Assembly (NCBI GenBank): GCA_944392315.1
Contig: CALXWH010000013.1
Location: 1-39,744 of the forward strand
Direction of reading: 5' to 3'
Length of the DNA stretch: 39,744 bases
Source: an uncultured Alphaproteobacteria bacterium
GTDB lineage: Bacteria > Pseudomonadota > Alphaproteobacteria > RF32 > CAG-239
The translations under genes were made by a program, and so were the position numbers. Of the stretch, positions 21,130-29,080 are shown piece by piece; the first letter of the stretch is position 1, and the number at the start of each line of letters is the position of its first letter. The notes below the pieces were generated by a model. The model saw only the letters and a list, made by a program, of their open reading frames with translations. It was not told the DNA's origin and made no database searches.

Positions 21130-21201
21130 TGATATTCTTCTAACGCTGTTTATATACCGAACAGATAATACAAAAAAAATTCTTAAAATAAAGGTTTTTT
21201 T

Positions 21202-22200
21202 ATGATTATAGGTTCAATAAAAGAAAAAGACAAATCAGAAGCGCGAGTTTCTCTCACTCCTTCAAGCGTAAACAAGCTCAAAAATGAAGGTCATACGATT
21301 TTACTGGAAAAGAATTATGGAATGAGAGCCGGTTTTACGGATGAAGAATATCTTAAAGCAGGAGCAATCATTTCAAAATCAACCGAAGAAATTTGCACTC
21401 AAGGCGATATTATTTCTCAAATTTCCCCCCCGGATATTTCCCTTTTAAGCCTGCAAAATAAAGAACAACTCATAATCGCAGATTTTAAGAACACCTCAGA
21501 ATATCCTCAACTACCAAACACAACATATTTACACTTAGAAAAAGTACCACGTACTTCCGTAGCGCAAAGTATAGATATTCAAAGCACACAAGCTACCATC
21601 CGCGGTTATGCTGCAGCCATATTCTCTCTGGCACACGCAAACCGCATAGCTCCCCAACTAATGACCGGAGCCGCCACAACAAGAGCCAGTACCGCGCTAA
21701 TTATCGGCGCAAGCATTACCGGATTGCAAGCCGCCGCCGTTCTAAAAAGACAAGGATGCCTTGTAACAATAGCAGACGTCAATGACAAAGCCCAAGAACT
21801 GGCCAACTCAATCGGTGTAAATTTCATAAAGACCGACAAAACAGAACCCATAAAAGACATATTAAAGGACAAAAATTTTATTATAACAGCGGCCTCCTCA
21901 CAAACCCGAGAATCCCCGCAAATTATCCAAGCTGAAGAATTAAGAGACATTTCTGCTAACACAATCATTTTTGACACAACGCCAAATAATGTCAGCATCA
22001 CTCTCAATTCTAAAAAAACAAAAACTTATAAATTTTACCGCAACACATTAGCGGAACGTCTATTTCCTCAAACATCTTCCGAACTATGGGCCAGCAGCAT
22101 CCTGAACCTTCTGAAAATCATCATAACCCAAAATAACACCTATAACTTCAGCGCATCTTACATTATCCCAACACTAACCAGCAATCACAAAACCACCTAA
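21202..22200 (+). CDS. pntAA: NAD(P) transhydrogenase alpha subunit, part 1
   Basis: NAD(H)-binding domain I of the proton-translocating transhydrogenase, which makes NADPH from NADH using the proton gradient. 332 residues, somewhat short. R117, Q122, D125 and S128 in PRTSVAQSIDIQS have the same spacing as the nicotinamide-contacting R127, Q132, D135 and S138 of R. rubrum. The nucleotide loop reads GASITG rather than the usual GAGVAG, and TIRGYAAAI replaces the common VAGYKAV, so the protein is divergent. The last 30 residues are variable. A weak AAAGG site precedes the ATG. First of three coupled pnt genes. Confidence 0.88.
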   Translation: MIIGSIKEKDKSEARVSLTPSSVNKLKNEGHTILLEKNYGMRAGFTDEEYLKAGAIISKSTEEICTQGDIISQISPPDISLLSLQNKEQLIIADFKNTSEYPQLPNTTYLHLEKVPRTSVAQSIDIQSTQATIRGYAAAIFSLAHANRIAPQLMTGAATTRASTALIIGASITGLQAAAVLKRQGCLVTIADVNDKAQELANSIGVNFIKTDKTEPIKDILKDKNFIITAASSQTRESPQIIQAEELRDISANTIIFDTTPNNVSITLNSKKTKTYKFYRNTLAERLFPQTSSELWASSILNLLKIIITQNNTYNFSASYIIPTLTSNHKTT

Positions 22201-22210
22201 AGGAGATACC

Positions 22211-22498
22211 ATGGATTTTTACTTAATAGATATACTGATTTTATCCTGTTTTATCGGTTATTTTGCAATTTGGAACGTCACCCCTTTGCTCCATTCTCCT
22301 TTAATGAGTGTAACCAATGCCATCTCAGGAATTGTTATTTTGGGAGCCTTGCAAAACCTAAACCAATCCGAAAGCTTAATCACGACAACTTTGTTATTAC
22401 TAGCCATTTTCTTTGCAGCAATCAATATTTTTGGGGGATTCCATATATCTGCCCGAATGCTGCATATGTTCAAACGCAAGGATAAAACAAATGATTAA
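22211..22498 (+). CDS. pntAB: NAD(P) transhydrogenase alpha subunit, part 2
   Basis: 95-residue membrane domain II part carrying three predicted helices. The signature GYFAIWNVTPLLHSPLMSVT and NAISGIVILGAL is typical (PF12769). AAAGGAGA precedes the ATG, 10 bases after pntAA. Its last eight bases overlap the start of pntB. The separation of parts 1 and 2 follows the alphaproteobacterial three-subunit pattern. Confidence 0.93.
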   Translation: MDFYLIDILILSCFIGYFAIWNVTPLLHSPLMSVTNAISGIVILGALQNLNQSESLITTTLLLLAIFFAAINIFGGFHISARMLHMFKRKDKTND

Positions 22499-23834
22499 TA
22501 CCCTAAACATCCTCATATATTCTCTTTTTATCATATCTATCAGCCGTCTATCTTCAGCCCGTACCGCTTATAAAGGAAACCTGCTTGCCATCACGGGAAT
22601 GACTATTGCCGTCATCATGGGACTTCTTTGCTTAAATAGTCCAAACCAATTATACGCCATCATCACATTATGTATCGGTGGACTAATAGGAATTATCGGC
22701 TCAAAAAAGACATCTATGCCGCAATTACCGCAAATGGTCGCCTTATTAAACGGATTCGGTGGTATGTCATCAGGGTTAATCGGCCTTAGCGAAACATTTA
22801 ACATCCCTCACCCTAATCTATGGCAAATTTTCATTATTTTTGCAGGATGTATAACTTTTAGCGGTTCTGTTGCAGGCTTCCTAAAACTTGCCGGATTGGT
22901 AAAGATTCGCGAAACTGAAACCTTACATTCCGTAAGCCTAATTTTATTCATATTAACTCTCATCGGCGGAATTTATGCTTATAATGGTGAAACAGAATAC
23001 ATCATCGGTTTTGCCATATTAACATCTTTATTGGGTTTTTGCTTCATTTTACCAATAGGCGGAGCTGACATGCCAATCATCATCTCTTCCCTAAACGGAT
23101 TATCCGGCTGGTGCACAACCTTAGTCGGATTAAGCATTCAAAACAGCCTATTGATCATTGTTGGAACCCTAATTGGGGCAGGCGGCAGTATTTTAACATA
23201 CATTATGACCAAAGCGATGAACAGACACTTATTAAAAGTTATTTTTACCCCGATTACCCCCAATAAAGAAACCATCACCGCTCATTCCGAACAAGACATC
23301 CATAAAGGCACCCCGCAAGACGCAGCTTTTCTGATGGAAAATGCACATAAAGTCATTATTGTACCGGGATTCGGTATGGCAGCCGCCGGAGCACAATATG
23401 AACTGGGTAATCTTGCCAAAATACTCATTCAAAAATATCACGTAGACGTTAAATTTGGTATTCATCCCGTCGCTGGCAGAATGCCCGGTCATATGAATGT
23501 ATTACTCGCTGAGGCAGATATTTCATCAGACCTAATTTTTGGAATAGATGAAATAAATCAAGAGTTTAAAACAGCAGATGTGGTTTATGTCATTGGTGCA
23601 AACGATACCACCAACCCACTTGCTAAAACAAAAAAAGACAGTACCATTTATCAAATGCCGATATTAGAAGTTGAAGAGGCTAAAAGAATTTTATTTGTAA
23701 AACGCTCTCTGGCTCCCGGATACGCCGGCGAGGACAATCCTTTATTTTACAACGAAAAAACTTTAATGCTGTTGGGAGACGCCAAAGAAATCACCAAGGA
23801 AATCATAACCAACCTGGAAAGTACCAACTCTTAA
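22491..23834 (+). CDS. pntB: NAD(P) transhydrogenase beta subunit
   Basis: 447 residues from this start. The first 260 or so carry the remaining membrane helices of domain II, including the LNGFGGMSSGLIGL and LNGLSGWCTTLVGL segments of the proton channel. The C-terminal NADP(H)-binding domain III is well conserved: VPGFGMAAAGAQ, GIHPVAGRMPGHMNVLLAEA, VIGANDTTNP and KRSLAPGYAGEDNPLF. The open frame begins earlier (22413), but that stretch lies inside pntAB; AAGGAT before the ATG at 22491 and the eight-base overlap identify the start. Its stop is three bases from that of the convergent tetR gene. Confidence 0.95.
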   Translation: MINTLNILIYSLFIISISRLSSARTAYKGNLLAITGMTIAVIMGLLCLNSPNQLYAIITLCIGGLIGIIGSKKTSMPQLPQMVALLNGFGGMSSGLIGLSETFNIPHPNLWQIFIIFAGCITFSGSVAGFLKLAGLVKIRETETLHSVSLILFILTLIGGIYAYNGETEYIIGFAILTSLLGFCFILPIGGADMPIIISSLNGLSGWCTTLVGLSIQNSLLIIVGTLIGAGGSILTYIMTKAMNRHLLKVIFTPITPNKETITAHSEQDIHKGTPQDAAFLMENAHKVIIVPGFGMAAAGAQYELGNLAKILIQKYHVDVKFGIHPVAGRMPGHMNVLLAEADISSDLIFGIDEINQEFKTADVVYVIGANDTTNPLAKTKKDSTIYQMPILEVEEAKRILFVKRSLAPGYAGEDNPLFYNEKTLMLLGDAKEITKEIITNLESTNS

Positions 23835-23837
23835 AAT

Positions 23838-24434
23838 CTAATCTTTAACAGCCAAATACGACATTCCGGCCAAGTATGTATTAAACAAAATTCTAACCAC
23901 ATACTTCTTTTCCAACGCCACAAATTCTTTTTCTGATGTCAATAAGGAGCTTAAAGCAAACACTGTTACAAACAAAACCTGCGTAGAAACTTCTCGCTCT
24001 TTTTGTGGAACTTTAATAAAGAGTTTTTTAAGATTACGCTCCAACAACAATAATATTTTCACAATCCGCCGCAAATAAAAGACGTCATATCCATCTGCGG
24101 CATTTTGAAAATGAATATTATAAAGTGCAAACCAAAGGTTTTTATTTTCTAACACAAACTGAACAAATTTATCCAAAAGTTTATTAAGGTTAAGATAAAC
24201 ATCAGACCCCATTTCAGCAGAAGTTAAAACTTTATACAATTCATCCAGAGTTTGAGCATTTTCCTCCATAAACAGATTGTCCATGCTCTTAAACTGGTTA
24301 TAAATTGTCCCAACCGAATAACCGGAATAATCAGCCAATTTTCTGGCCGTTAAGAATTCAAATCCTTTATCTATCAAAAGTTCTCTGGCTTTTAAGATAA
24401 GATCTGCTCTGATTTCTTCTTTTGTTTTGGTCAT
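23838..24434 (-). CDS. TetR/AcrR-family transcriptional regulator
   Basis: 198 residues. The N-terminal helix-turn-helix spans about residues 8-54 (ARELLIDKGFEFLTARKLAD, GYSVGTIYNQFKSMDNLF). The C-terminal ligand domain is helical and diverse, so the effector is unknown. A TTG 12 codons upstream is open, but the ATG at 24434 fits the usual TetR N-terminus. It is divergent from the Mpl-like gene and may control it or itself through the short palindrome between them. Confidence 0.88.
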   Translation of the reverse strand: MTKTKEEIRADLILKARELLIDKGFEFLTARKLADYSGYSVGTIYNQFKSMDNLFMEENAQTLDELYKVLTSAEMGSDVYLNLNKLLDKFVQFVLENKNLWFALYNIHFQNAADGYDVFYLRRIVKILLLLERNLKKLFIKVPQKEREVSTQVLFVTVFALSSLLTSEKEFVALEKKYVVRILFNTYLAGMSYLAVKD

Positions 24435-24472
24435 ATTATTTATCCGAATAAATTTATATATTTGAGCCAAGA

Positions 24473-24486
24473 ATAAAATATTTTAT
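24473..24486. promoter_or_regulatory. Candidate operator palindrome
   Basis: ATAAAATATTTTAT is a perfect 14-base palindrome in the divergent region between tetR and the Mpl-like gene. TetR proteins often bind such sites, but it is pure A/T in AT-rich DNA, so chance is likely. Confidence 0.25.
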
Positions 24487-24571
24487 AACACTGTTCAAGC
24501 ATTTTTTATAAAAAAGTTAACCTTTGCAAACTAAACTAAGCCTAACTAAAATCTAACAAAAGGAAAAGAAA

Positions 24572-25936
24572 ATGGCAAAAATAGGATTCTGTGCAATTTC
24601 CGGCAGTGGCATGAGCGCCTTAGCTCAAATATCCAAATATCAGGGTAACGATGTCTATGGTTCAGATAGAAGCTTTGATCAAGACAAAGACCAACAAAAT
24701 AAACACGCTTTAGAAGAATTAGGCATAAAGATTTATCCGCAAAACGGCTCCATGTTAGATAAAGATTTCAGCGTATTATACGCCTCTACGGCTGTTGAAG
24801 ACACGATTCCGGATATTAAACGCGCCCATGAATTAAATATCCCCATAAAACGCCGCTCCGATTTATTAGCGGACATTTTTGCATCTTTTCCTAAAAGAAT
24901 AGCTGTCGGCGGGACCAGCGGAAAATCCACCGTAACCGCCATGATTGGCTATATTTTAGATAAAGCCGGACGAAAACCATTGGTCATAAACGGAGCTCTT
25001 CTTAAAAACTATGAAAATCAAAAAGGTATCCCCAATGTCATCTTAAATAAGGGAGATTACTGCGTTATAGAAGCAGATGAGAGCGACGGCTCCATAGAAA
25101 AATACACACCAAGTATATCCGTTATTAACAACATCACCCTAGACCATAAGTCTATCACAGAATTGCAAACTATTTTCAAAAACTTCGCCCAAAAAGCTGA
25201 ATTAGGCGCCGTTATCAACAGAGATTGCAAAAATAGCCAAGTACTACAAGATGCAAACAATCATGTTTTAAGTTTCAGCATCAAAGATGCTAAGGCAGAT
25301 TTTTATGCCTCCAATATTACTCCGATAGCAGATGGAACAACTTATACCTATCAAAATAAAACCTATAAGTTAAATTTAATTGGAGCCTTCAATGTGGCTA
25401 ATGCGATGTGCGCTGCTGCTTGTTGCTCATTGCTGGGCATCAGCGGAAATAAATCTTGTGAAATTTTAGAAACATTTTTAGGCACCAAACGCCGCTTAGA
25501 AGTATTAGGCCAAACCCACCAAATAACCGTTATAGATGACTTTGCTCATAATCCGGACAAAGTAAATGCCTCCATATCTGCCCTAAAAAGCTATTCTGGG
25601 CGTGTCATTGTCATGTTTCAACCCCACGGATTCTCACCCATGAGGTTAATGGGAAAAGAGATTATGGAAAGTTTCGCCAAACACATGGATAAAGAAGATA
25701 TACTTCTGGTACCGGAAATTTTCTTTGCCGGCGGCACCGTAAAACGCGACATTTCGTCCAAAGATTTGGTTGAATATGCACAGTCAAAAGGAGTCAATGC
25801 CTATTACTTTGCCACCAGAGACGAGCTAAAAGAACACATTTTAAAAATAGCTCAACCGAGAGATAGAATTGTCCTCATGGGTGCAAGAGATAACTCCATA
25901 ACCACCATGGGCTATGAACTTTTGGAGAAGTTATAA
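24572..25936 (+). CDS. Mur ligase-family protein, Mpl/MurC-like
   Basis: 454 residues with the full Mur ligase plan: N-terminal Rossmann domain (FCAISGSGMSALAQ), central ATPase with P-loop GTSGKST (residues 114-120), ADESDGS and NNITLDH, and a C-terminal domain with KRRLEVLG and DDFAHNPDKV. MurC and Mpl usually carry GTHGKT, so the Ser and KS replacements are unusual. Because the next gene is an LD-carboxypeptidase, the best guess is recycling of murein tripeptide onto UDP-MurNAc (Mpl). MurC or a non-murein ligase remains possible. AAAGGA precedes the ATG. Its TAA overlaps the next ATG (TAATG). Confidence 0.8.
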   Translation: MAKIGFCAISGSGMSALAQISKYQGNDVYGSDRSFDQDKDQQNKHALEELGIKIYPQNGSMLDKDFSVLYASTAVEDTIPDIKRAHELNIPIKRRSDLLADIFASFPKRIAVGGTSGKSTVTAMIGYILDKAGRKPLVINGALLKNYENQKGIPNVILNKGDYCVIEADESDGSIEKYTPSISVINNITLDHKSITELQTIFKNFAQKAELGAVINRDCKNSQVLQDANNHVLSFSIKDAKADFYASNITPIADGTTYTYQNKTYKLNLIGAFNVANAMCAAACCSLLGISGNKSCEILETFLGTKRRLEVLGQTHQITVIDDFAHNPDKVNASISALKSYSGRVIVMFQPHGFSPMRLMGKEIMESFAKHMDKEDILLVPEIFFAGGTVKRDISSKDLVEYAQSKGVNAYYFATRDELKEHILKIAQPRDRIVLMGARDNSITTMGYELLEKL

Positions 25937-26826
25937 TGAGTATCTTAAAAAGAGGAGACACAATCGGTTTTGCTGCCACATCATCCGGATTAGAAGGGCA
26001 TGATCCAACACCTGCCATCAATTACTTTGAGAACGTCTTAAATCTAAAAGTAAAACAAGCACCCAACCTAAACAAGGCCTATAGGTACATGGCCGGCACC
26101 GATGAAGAACGAGCTCAAACCCTTCTTGAGATGTATCAAGATAAAGAAATAAAGGCCATCTTTACCATCCGCGGAGCCGGCGGTTCTTCCCGAATGCTCT
26201 CATTACTCAATTATGACCTTATTAATCAAAACCCCAAACCTCTTTTCGGCTTAAGTGACGTGACAAGTGTTCAAAATGCTATCATAGCAAAAACAAACAA
26301 CGCTTGTTTCACAGGGTTTCTCCCATTATATAACATCAGCGACAGCGGTATAAACGAAGAAATGGCTCACCATCTGAAAGCCACATTATTTGAAGACAAG
26401 CACTTTATCCAATCTGGAGAAGCCGTTATTGAAGGAGAAACTGAAGGCAACATCATCGGCGGATGCCTCCGCTCATTTTTATACCTAGCGGGAACAAAAT
26501 ATATGCCCGATTTCAAAGATAAAATTTTACTATTGGAAGACAAAGGCGAAAAAACATTTAATGTAGACTTAATGTTTAACCAGTTAAAACAACAAAAAAA
26601 TTTTGATAAATTAAAAGGAATTATTTTAGGACAATTTACAAATTGCCCCATTGTTGACGATTTTGATGGAACAATTGAAGATGACATCAACGATTTCATT
26701 AAAGACCTAAAAATCCCCGTTATCAAGAACTTCAATTATGGGCATATTCAAAATAGCCACATCATTCCACTAGGGCTCCCCGTCAAACTCCACGCAACAA
26801 ATGAGGGATGCTCTCTCACATGGTAA
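25936..26826 (+). CDS. ldcA: LD-carboxypeptidase (S66 family)
   Basis: 296 residues. Cleaves the terminal D-Ala from murein tetrapeptide in the cytoplasm, making the tripeptide used by Mpl. The S66 triad is visible: S107 in FGLSDVTS, E201 in LLLEDKGE and H270 in NYGHIQNSHIIPLGLP. IRGAGGSSRML matches the usual RGGYG region loosely. MccF-type immunity proteins belong to the same family, but the coupling with an Mpl-like ligase favours murein recycling. One-base overlap with the upstream gene; its last 11 bases overlap the convergent membrane-protein gene. Confidence 0.87.
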   Translation: MSILKRGDTIGFAATSSGLEGHDPTPAINYFENVLNLKVKQAPNLNKAYRYMAGTDEERAQTLLEMYQDKEIKAIFTIRGAGGSSRMLSLLNYDLINQNPKPLFGLSDVTSVQNAIIAKTNNACFTGFLPLYNISDSGINEEMAHHLKATLFEDKHFIQSGEAVIEGETEGNIIGGCLRSFLYLAGTKYMPDFKDKILLLEDKGEKTFNVDLMFNQLKQQKNFDKLKGIILGQFTNCPIVDDFDGTIEDDINDFIKDLKIPVIKNFNYGHIQNSHIIPLGLPVKLHATNEGCSLTW

Positions 26827-27496
26827 AAAATTGAAGGCATTCCGCAACATAATGCATGCTTAACTTATAAACTGCCAGACAATATCTCTGCACATGAACC
26901 CATCCGCCATTATTAAAAGCCAAGACCGCCGAACACATAAACAAGTTAGCACCGGGTAAAAACAACCAACAAAAAGGAAAACCGACCTCATGAAAGTCCG
27001 GCTGCTCGCCATGTATCTGCACCAAAATACTCTCTACATGATAGGCAAAAAAATACCCTAAAATGCAATTTACGATTAGCCCATCCGGTATTTTTTCAGA
27101 AAAGAACGTAATTCCCAGCATCATAAAAAACAAAAACAGCGGAAAGAAATAAGGAGATATGGTAATTAACCAATTCCCTTTTCCCTTAAAGCCCATAGCT
27201 CCGCCGGATTCGTCCATATTCAAATGAATGTGTACCACTTTATGAAATGTCAAAAGCGCAAAAAAAGTATGTGTCAACTCATGCGCCAAAATCTGCATAG
27301 AAACATTAGAGCGCGCAGAAGCAACAATTTTCAGAGCTAAATAAAGAAAAGCACCACCCAAGAAAGCAAAAAAGCGTAAATTTCCCAGTTGCAAATAATG
27401 AAGAGCTTGCACCAACGCTGGCAAAGAAACCAGCATGAACAAAGCCACCGGCCATTTTAATAATCCAAGAATAAGATCCAACCATCTCGCTATCAT
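26816..27496 (-). CDS. Membrane protein with HExxH motif
   Basis: 226 residues with five or six hydrophobic segments. ILAHELTHTFFALL places an HExxH motif (H72, E73, H76) at the end of a membrane helix, as in M50-type intramembrane metalloproteases. The second M50 motif (NxxPxxxLDG) is not evident, so catalytic activity is uncertain. GAGGGAA precedes the ATG. It overlaps the 3' end of ldcA tail to tail. Substrate unknown. Confidence 0.6.
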   Translation of the reverse strand: MIARWLDLILGLLKWPVALFMLVSLPALVQALHYLQLGNLRFFAFLGGAFLYLALKIVASARSNVSMQILAHELTHTFFALLTFHKVVHIHLNMDESGGAMGFKGKGNWLITISPYFFPLFLFFMMLGITFFSEKIPDGLIVNCILGYFFAYHVESILVQIHGEQPDFHEVGFPFCWLFLPGANLFMCSAVLAFNNGGWVHVQRYCLAVYKLSMHYVAECLQFFTM

Positions 27497-27652
27497 ATTT
27501 CCCTCACAACAACTTTCCCCTAGACTAAATATTTATGCCTATTTTTGCAAACAAAATTTTACCCCACTGGAAATATCGCTCACAAAGATTATATCAAAGC
27601 CAAAATAAAAAGAAACCCCTCATTTGTATTAACCCTAACGAAAGGAAAAAAC

Positions 27653-27994
27653 ATGCCAGAAAATAAGGAAGAAATAGAAGTGAAAGAATATAACAATTGT
27701 TGTTGTGAATGTTGTCATTGCAAAAGAATTTTTATGCACGCCGTCATTATATTGCTCGTATTCATAGCCGGCATCATGGTTGGAAATTGTCGCCCATGCT
27801 ATTACCCAAGCAATTATTATAACGCTATGCCGCCCCTAAAACACCATAATCAGGCCAAACAACACAAAATGCACCGAGGTATGCATCAAATCCAACCAAC
27901 ACCCGCTCAACCTATTTCATCAAATACGCCTCAACAAATAATGTCCCCTGCTCAAAGCGGAGGTTTCATTATTGAAGTTGACCAAGGATACTAA
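27653..27994 (+). CDS. Small Cys-rich single-TM protein
   Basis: 113 residues. An acidic N-terminus is followed by NNCCCECCHCKR, with six Cys within eight residues, then one TM helix (HAVIILLVFIAGIMVG). After CRPCYYPSNYY comes a His-, Gln- and Pro-rich tail. The Cys cluster just before the helix could bind metal or be acylated. The open frame starts at 27545, but AAAGGA before the ATG at 27653 and the loss of coding character upstream support this start. No family recognised. Confidence 0.6.
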   Translation: MPENKEEIEVKEYNNCCCECCHCKRIFMHAVIILLVFIAGIMVGNCRPCYYPSNYYNAMPPLKHHNQAKQHKMHRGMHQIQPTPAQPISSNTPQQIMSPAQSGGFIIEVDQGY

Positions 27995-28002
27995 ACAAAT
28001 AA

Positions 28003-28025
28003 AAGGCAGGTATCTAGCCTGCCTT
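28003..28025. terminator. Stem-loop after Cys-rich protein gene
   Basis: AAGGCAGG/CCTGCCTT around a seven-base loop. The T-run on the plus side is poor (TTATG), so termination there would be weak; on the minus strand TTTTATTTG follows. Confidence 0.45.
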
Positions 28026-28080
28026 ATGCCCACTTTGAAATGAAAAGTAAAACCAAAATAAAATTTATAACAAAAAAATA

Positions 28081-28111
28081 TTGACAAAAACGAAGTTTTT
28101 TGCAATATTAT
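28081..28111 (+). promoter_or_regulatory. Promoter of the GNAT leader
   Basis: A perfect TTGACA -35 (28081-28086) with TATTAT at 28106-28111. The spacer of 19 is long; AATATT gives 17. Transcription would begin near 28118, some 170 bases before the GNAT start. Only 34 bases separate the internal terminator from that start, so the GNAT gene probably depends on this promoter. Confidence 0.55.
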
Positions 28112-28142
28112 ACCGGAATTAACCAAATACAAAATAGCAAGA

Positions 28143-28199
28143 ATGATGGATTTAATAAAAATATCTCTGCGTCTGCGCAGACTGACATTGCGACGATGA
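28143..28199 (+). CDS. Arg/Leu-rich leader peptide (uORF)
   Basis: A possible 18-residue peptide, MMDLIKISLRLRRLTLRR, ending in TGA. Five of its last nine residues are Arg (CGT, CGC, AGA, CGA, CGA) and the sequence includes Arg-Leu-Arg, a motif known to arrest ribosomes in the presence of macrolides (as in ErmDL). It lies between the promoter and the terminator of the GNAT leader, and its codons form the 5' arms of two stem-loops. There is no strong Shine-Dalgarno, so translation is unproven. Confidence 0.45.
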   Translation: MMDLIKISLRLRRLTLRR

Positions 28200-28284
28200 C
28201 TTATCAACACCCCGATAAGTTAGTCGCAAGATTTGAGTTTTCTCAAATCTTTTTTTATAGCAGATTTCACCCATAAACGCAGAG
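28165..28284 (+). promoter_or_regulatory. Structured attenuator-like leader of GNAT gene
   Basis: Successive elements are: hairpin TCTGCG/CGCAGA (28166-28181); a two-part hairpin TTGCGAC/GTCGCAA with inner ACTTATC/GATAAGT (28188-28229); an intrinsic terminator (28228-28256); and the GNAT ribosome site AGAGGA. CTCTGCGT at 28165-28172 is also a perfect complement of ACGCAGAG at 28277-28284, which includes the ribosome site. The first hairpin and this long-range helix are mutually exclusive. A stand-alone small RNA ending at the terminator is an alternative reading. Confidence 0.55.
28228..28256 (+). terminator. Terminator inside the GNAT leader
   Basis: AAGATTTGAG, loop TTTT, CTCAAATCTT, then TTTTT: a strong intrinsic terminator ending 35 bases before the GNAT start codon. 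Confidence 0.8.
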
Positions 28285-28291
28285 GATTCCC

Positions 28292-29065
28292 ATGAATAAA
28301 AAACATTTAGTAGTCAAAAAACTTGATATCAACAATTTACCGGATGTTATGAAACTCCAAGAAAAAATCATCCAAGGTTTACATCCGGACGAGCAACATT
28401 TTATTTTACACAGAACTGAAGAAGACTATATGAAATCTCTAAACGGCAAAAGTTCCAATATGCTGGGCGTTTTTGATGAAGACACCTTAATTGCGCAAAC
28501 CGTATATTGTATGCCGCAAAATAATGAAAACAGAGATATGCCTGAGTTCAAACCGGAAATAGAAAACAAAGACCTTGTGCTATATGAAGCCATTTTAGTA
28601 GATCCGGCTTACAGAGGTTCAAGTCTTATGAAAAAGATGTTGGAATACATAGAAAATCATGCGATTGATAACGGCAGAACACACTCCATTATTCAAATTG
28701 CCGTAGATAATCCTGCAAGTTGGATAAATGCACTGCACCATGGTATGTCTATCACCAAAGTAGATTTAGACCCAAGCGATGGTGTAAAAGTCATCTATTT
28801 GGAAAAGAAAATCACCCACAAACCGGATAGTGAAAATGAGATTTCACAATCACCCAATAGCTACAGCATGTATTTGGGAGATAATATTCACACCAAAATT
28901 CCGACATTATTCAATAAAATGCAATACCTTATTCAAAAGGGTTACCACGGTACAAGCTTGAATAAAGAAACAAAATGCCTCATTTGGGAAAAACAAGATA
29001 GCAACAGAAGTAATGTGCTGGACTTCAATTTATTCTGGCAAAATAAAAAAGTTAGCTCTTTATAA
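28292..29065 (+). CDS. GNAT-family N-acetyltransferase with leader control
   Basis: 257 residues. An acetyl-CoA-binding GNAT core lies in roughly residues 8-170: LYEAILVDPAYRGSSLMKKML is motif A (VDPAYRGSSL as the pyrophosphate loop) and DNPASWINALHHGM resembles motif B. The C-terminal 80 residues are an extension without a clear domain. AGAGGA lies about five bases before the ATG. Expression appears to depend on passing a terminator in the leader. Substrate unknown; an antibiotic or amine is possible. Confidence 0.8.
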   Translation: MNKKHLVVKKLDINNLPDVMKLQEKIIQGLHPDEQHFILHRTEEDYMKSLNGKSSNMLGVFDEDTLIAQTVYCMPQNNENRDMPEFKPEIENKDLVLYEAILVDPAYRGSSLMKKMLEYIENHAIDNGRTHSIIQIAVDNPASWINALHHGMSITKVDLDPSDGVKVIYLEKKITHKPDSENEISQSPNSYSMYLGDNIHTKIPTLFNKMQYLIQKGYHGTSLNKETKCLIWEKQDSNRSNVLDFNLFWQNKKVSSL

Positions 29066-29080
29066 AAGAGCTATTTTTTT
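29053..29080. terminator. Bidirectional terminator spanning two stop codons
   Basis: TAGCTCTTT/AAAGAGCTA with three-base loop, then seven T. The stem contains the stop codons of both the GNAT gene and the convergent AstE-like gene. Confidence 0.75.

Noticed and set aside
28118..28258. Known structural RNA (SRP RNA, 6S RNA or a named riboswitch) in the GNAT leader
   Set aside because: The conserved apical SRP loop and the 6S long-hairpin layout are absent, and no riboswitch consensus is recognisable. A novel small RNA remains possible.
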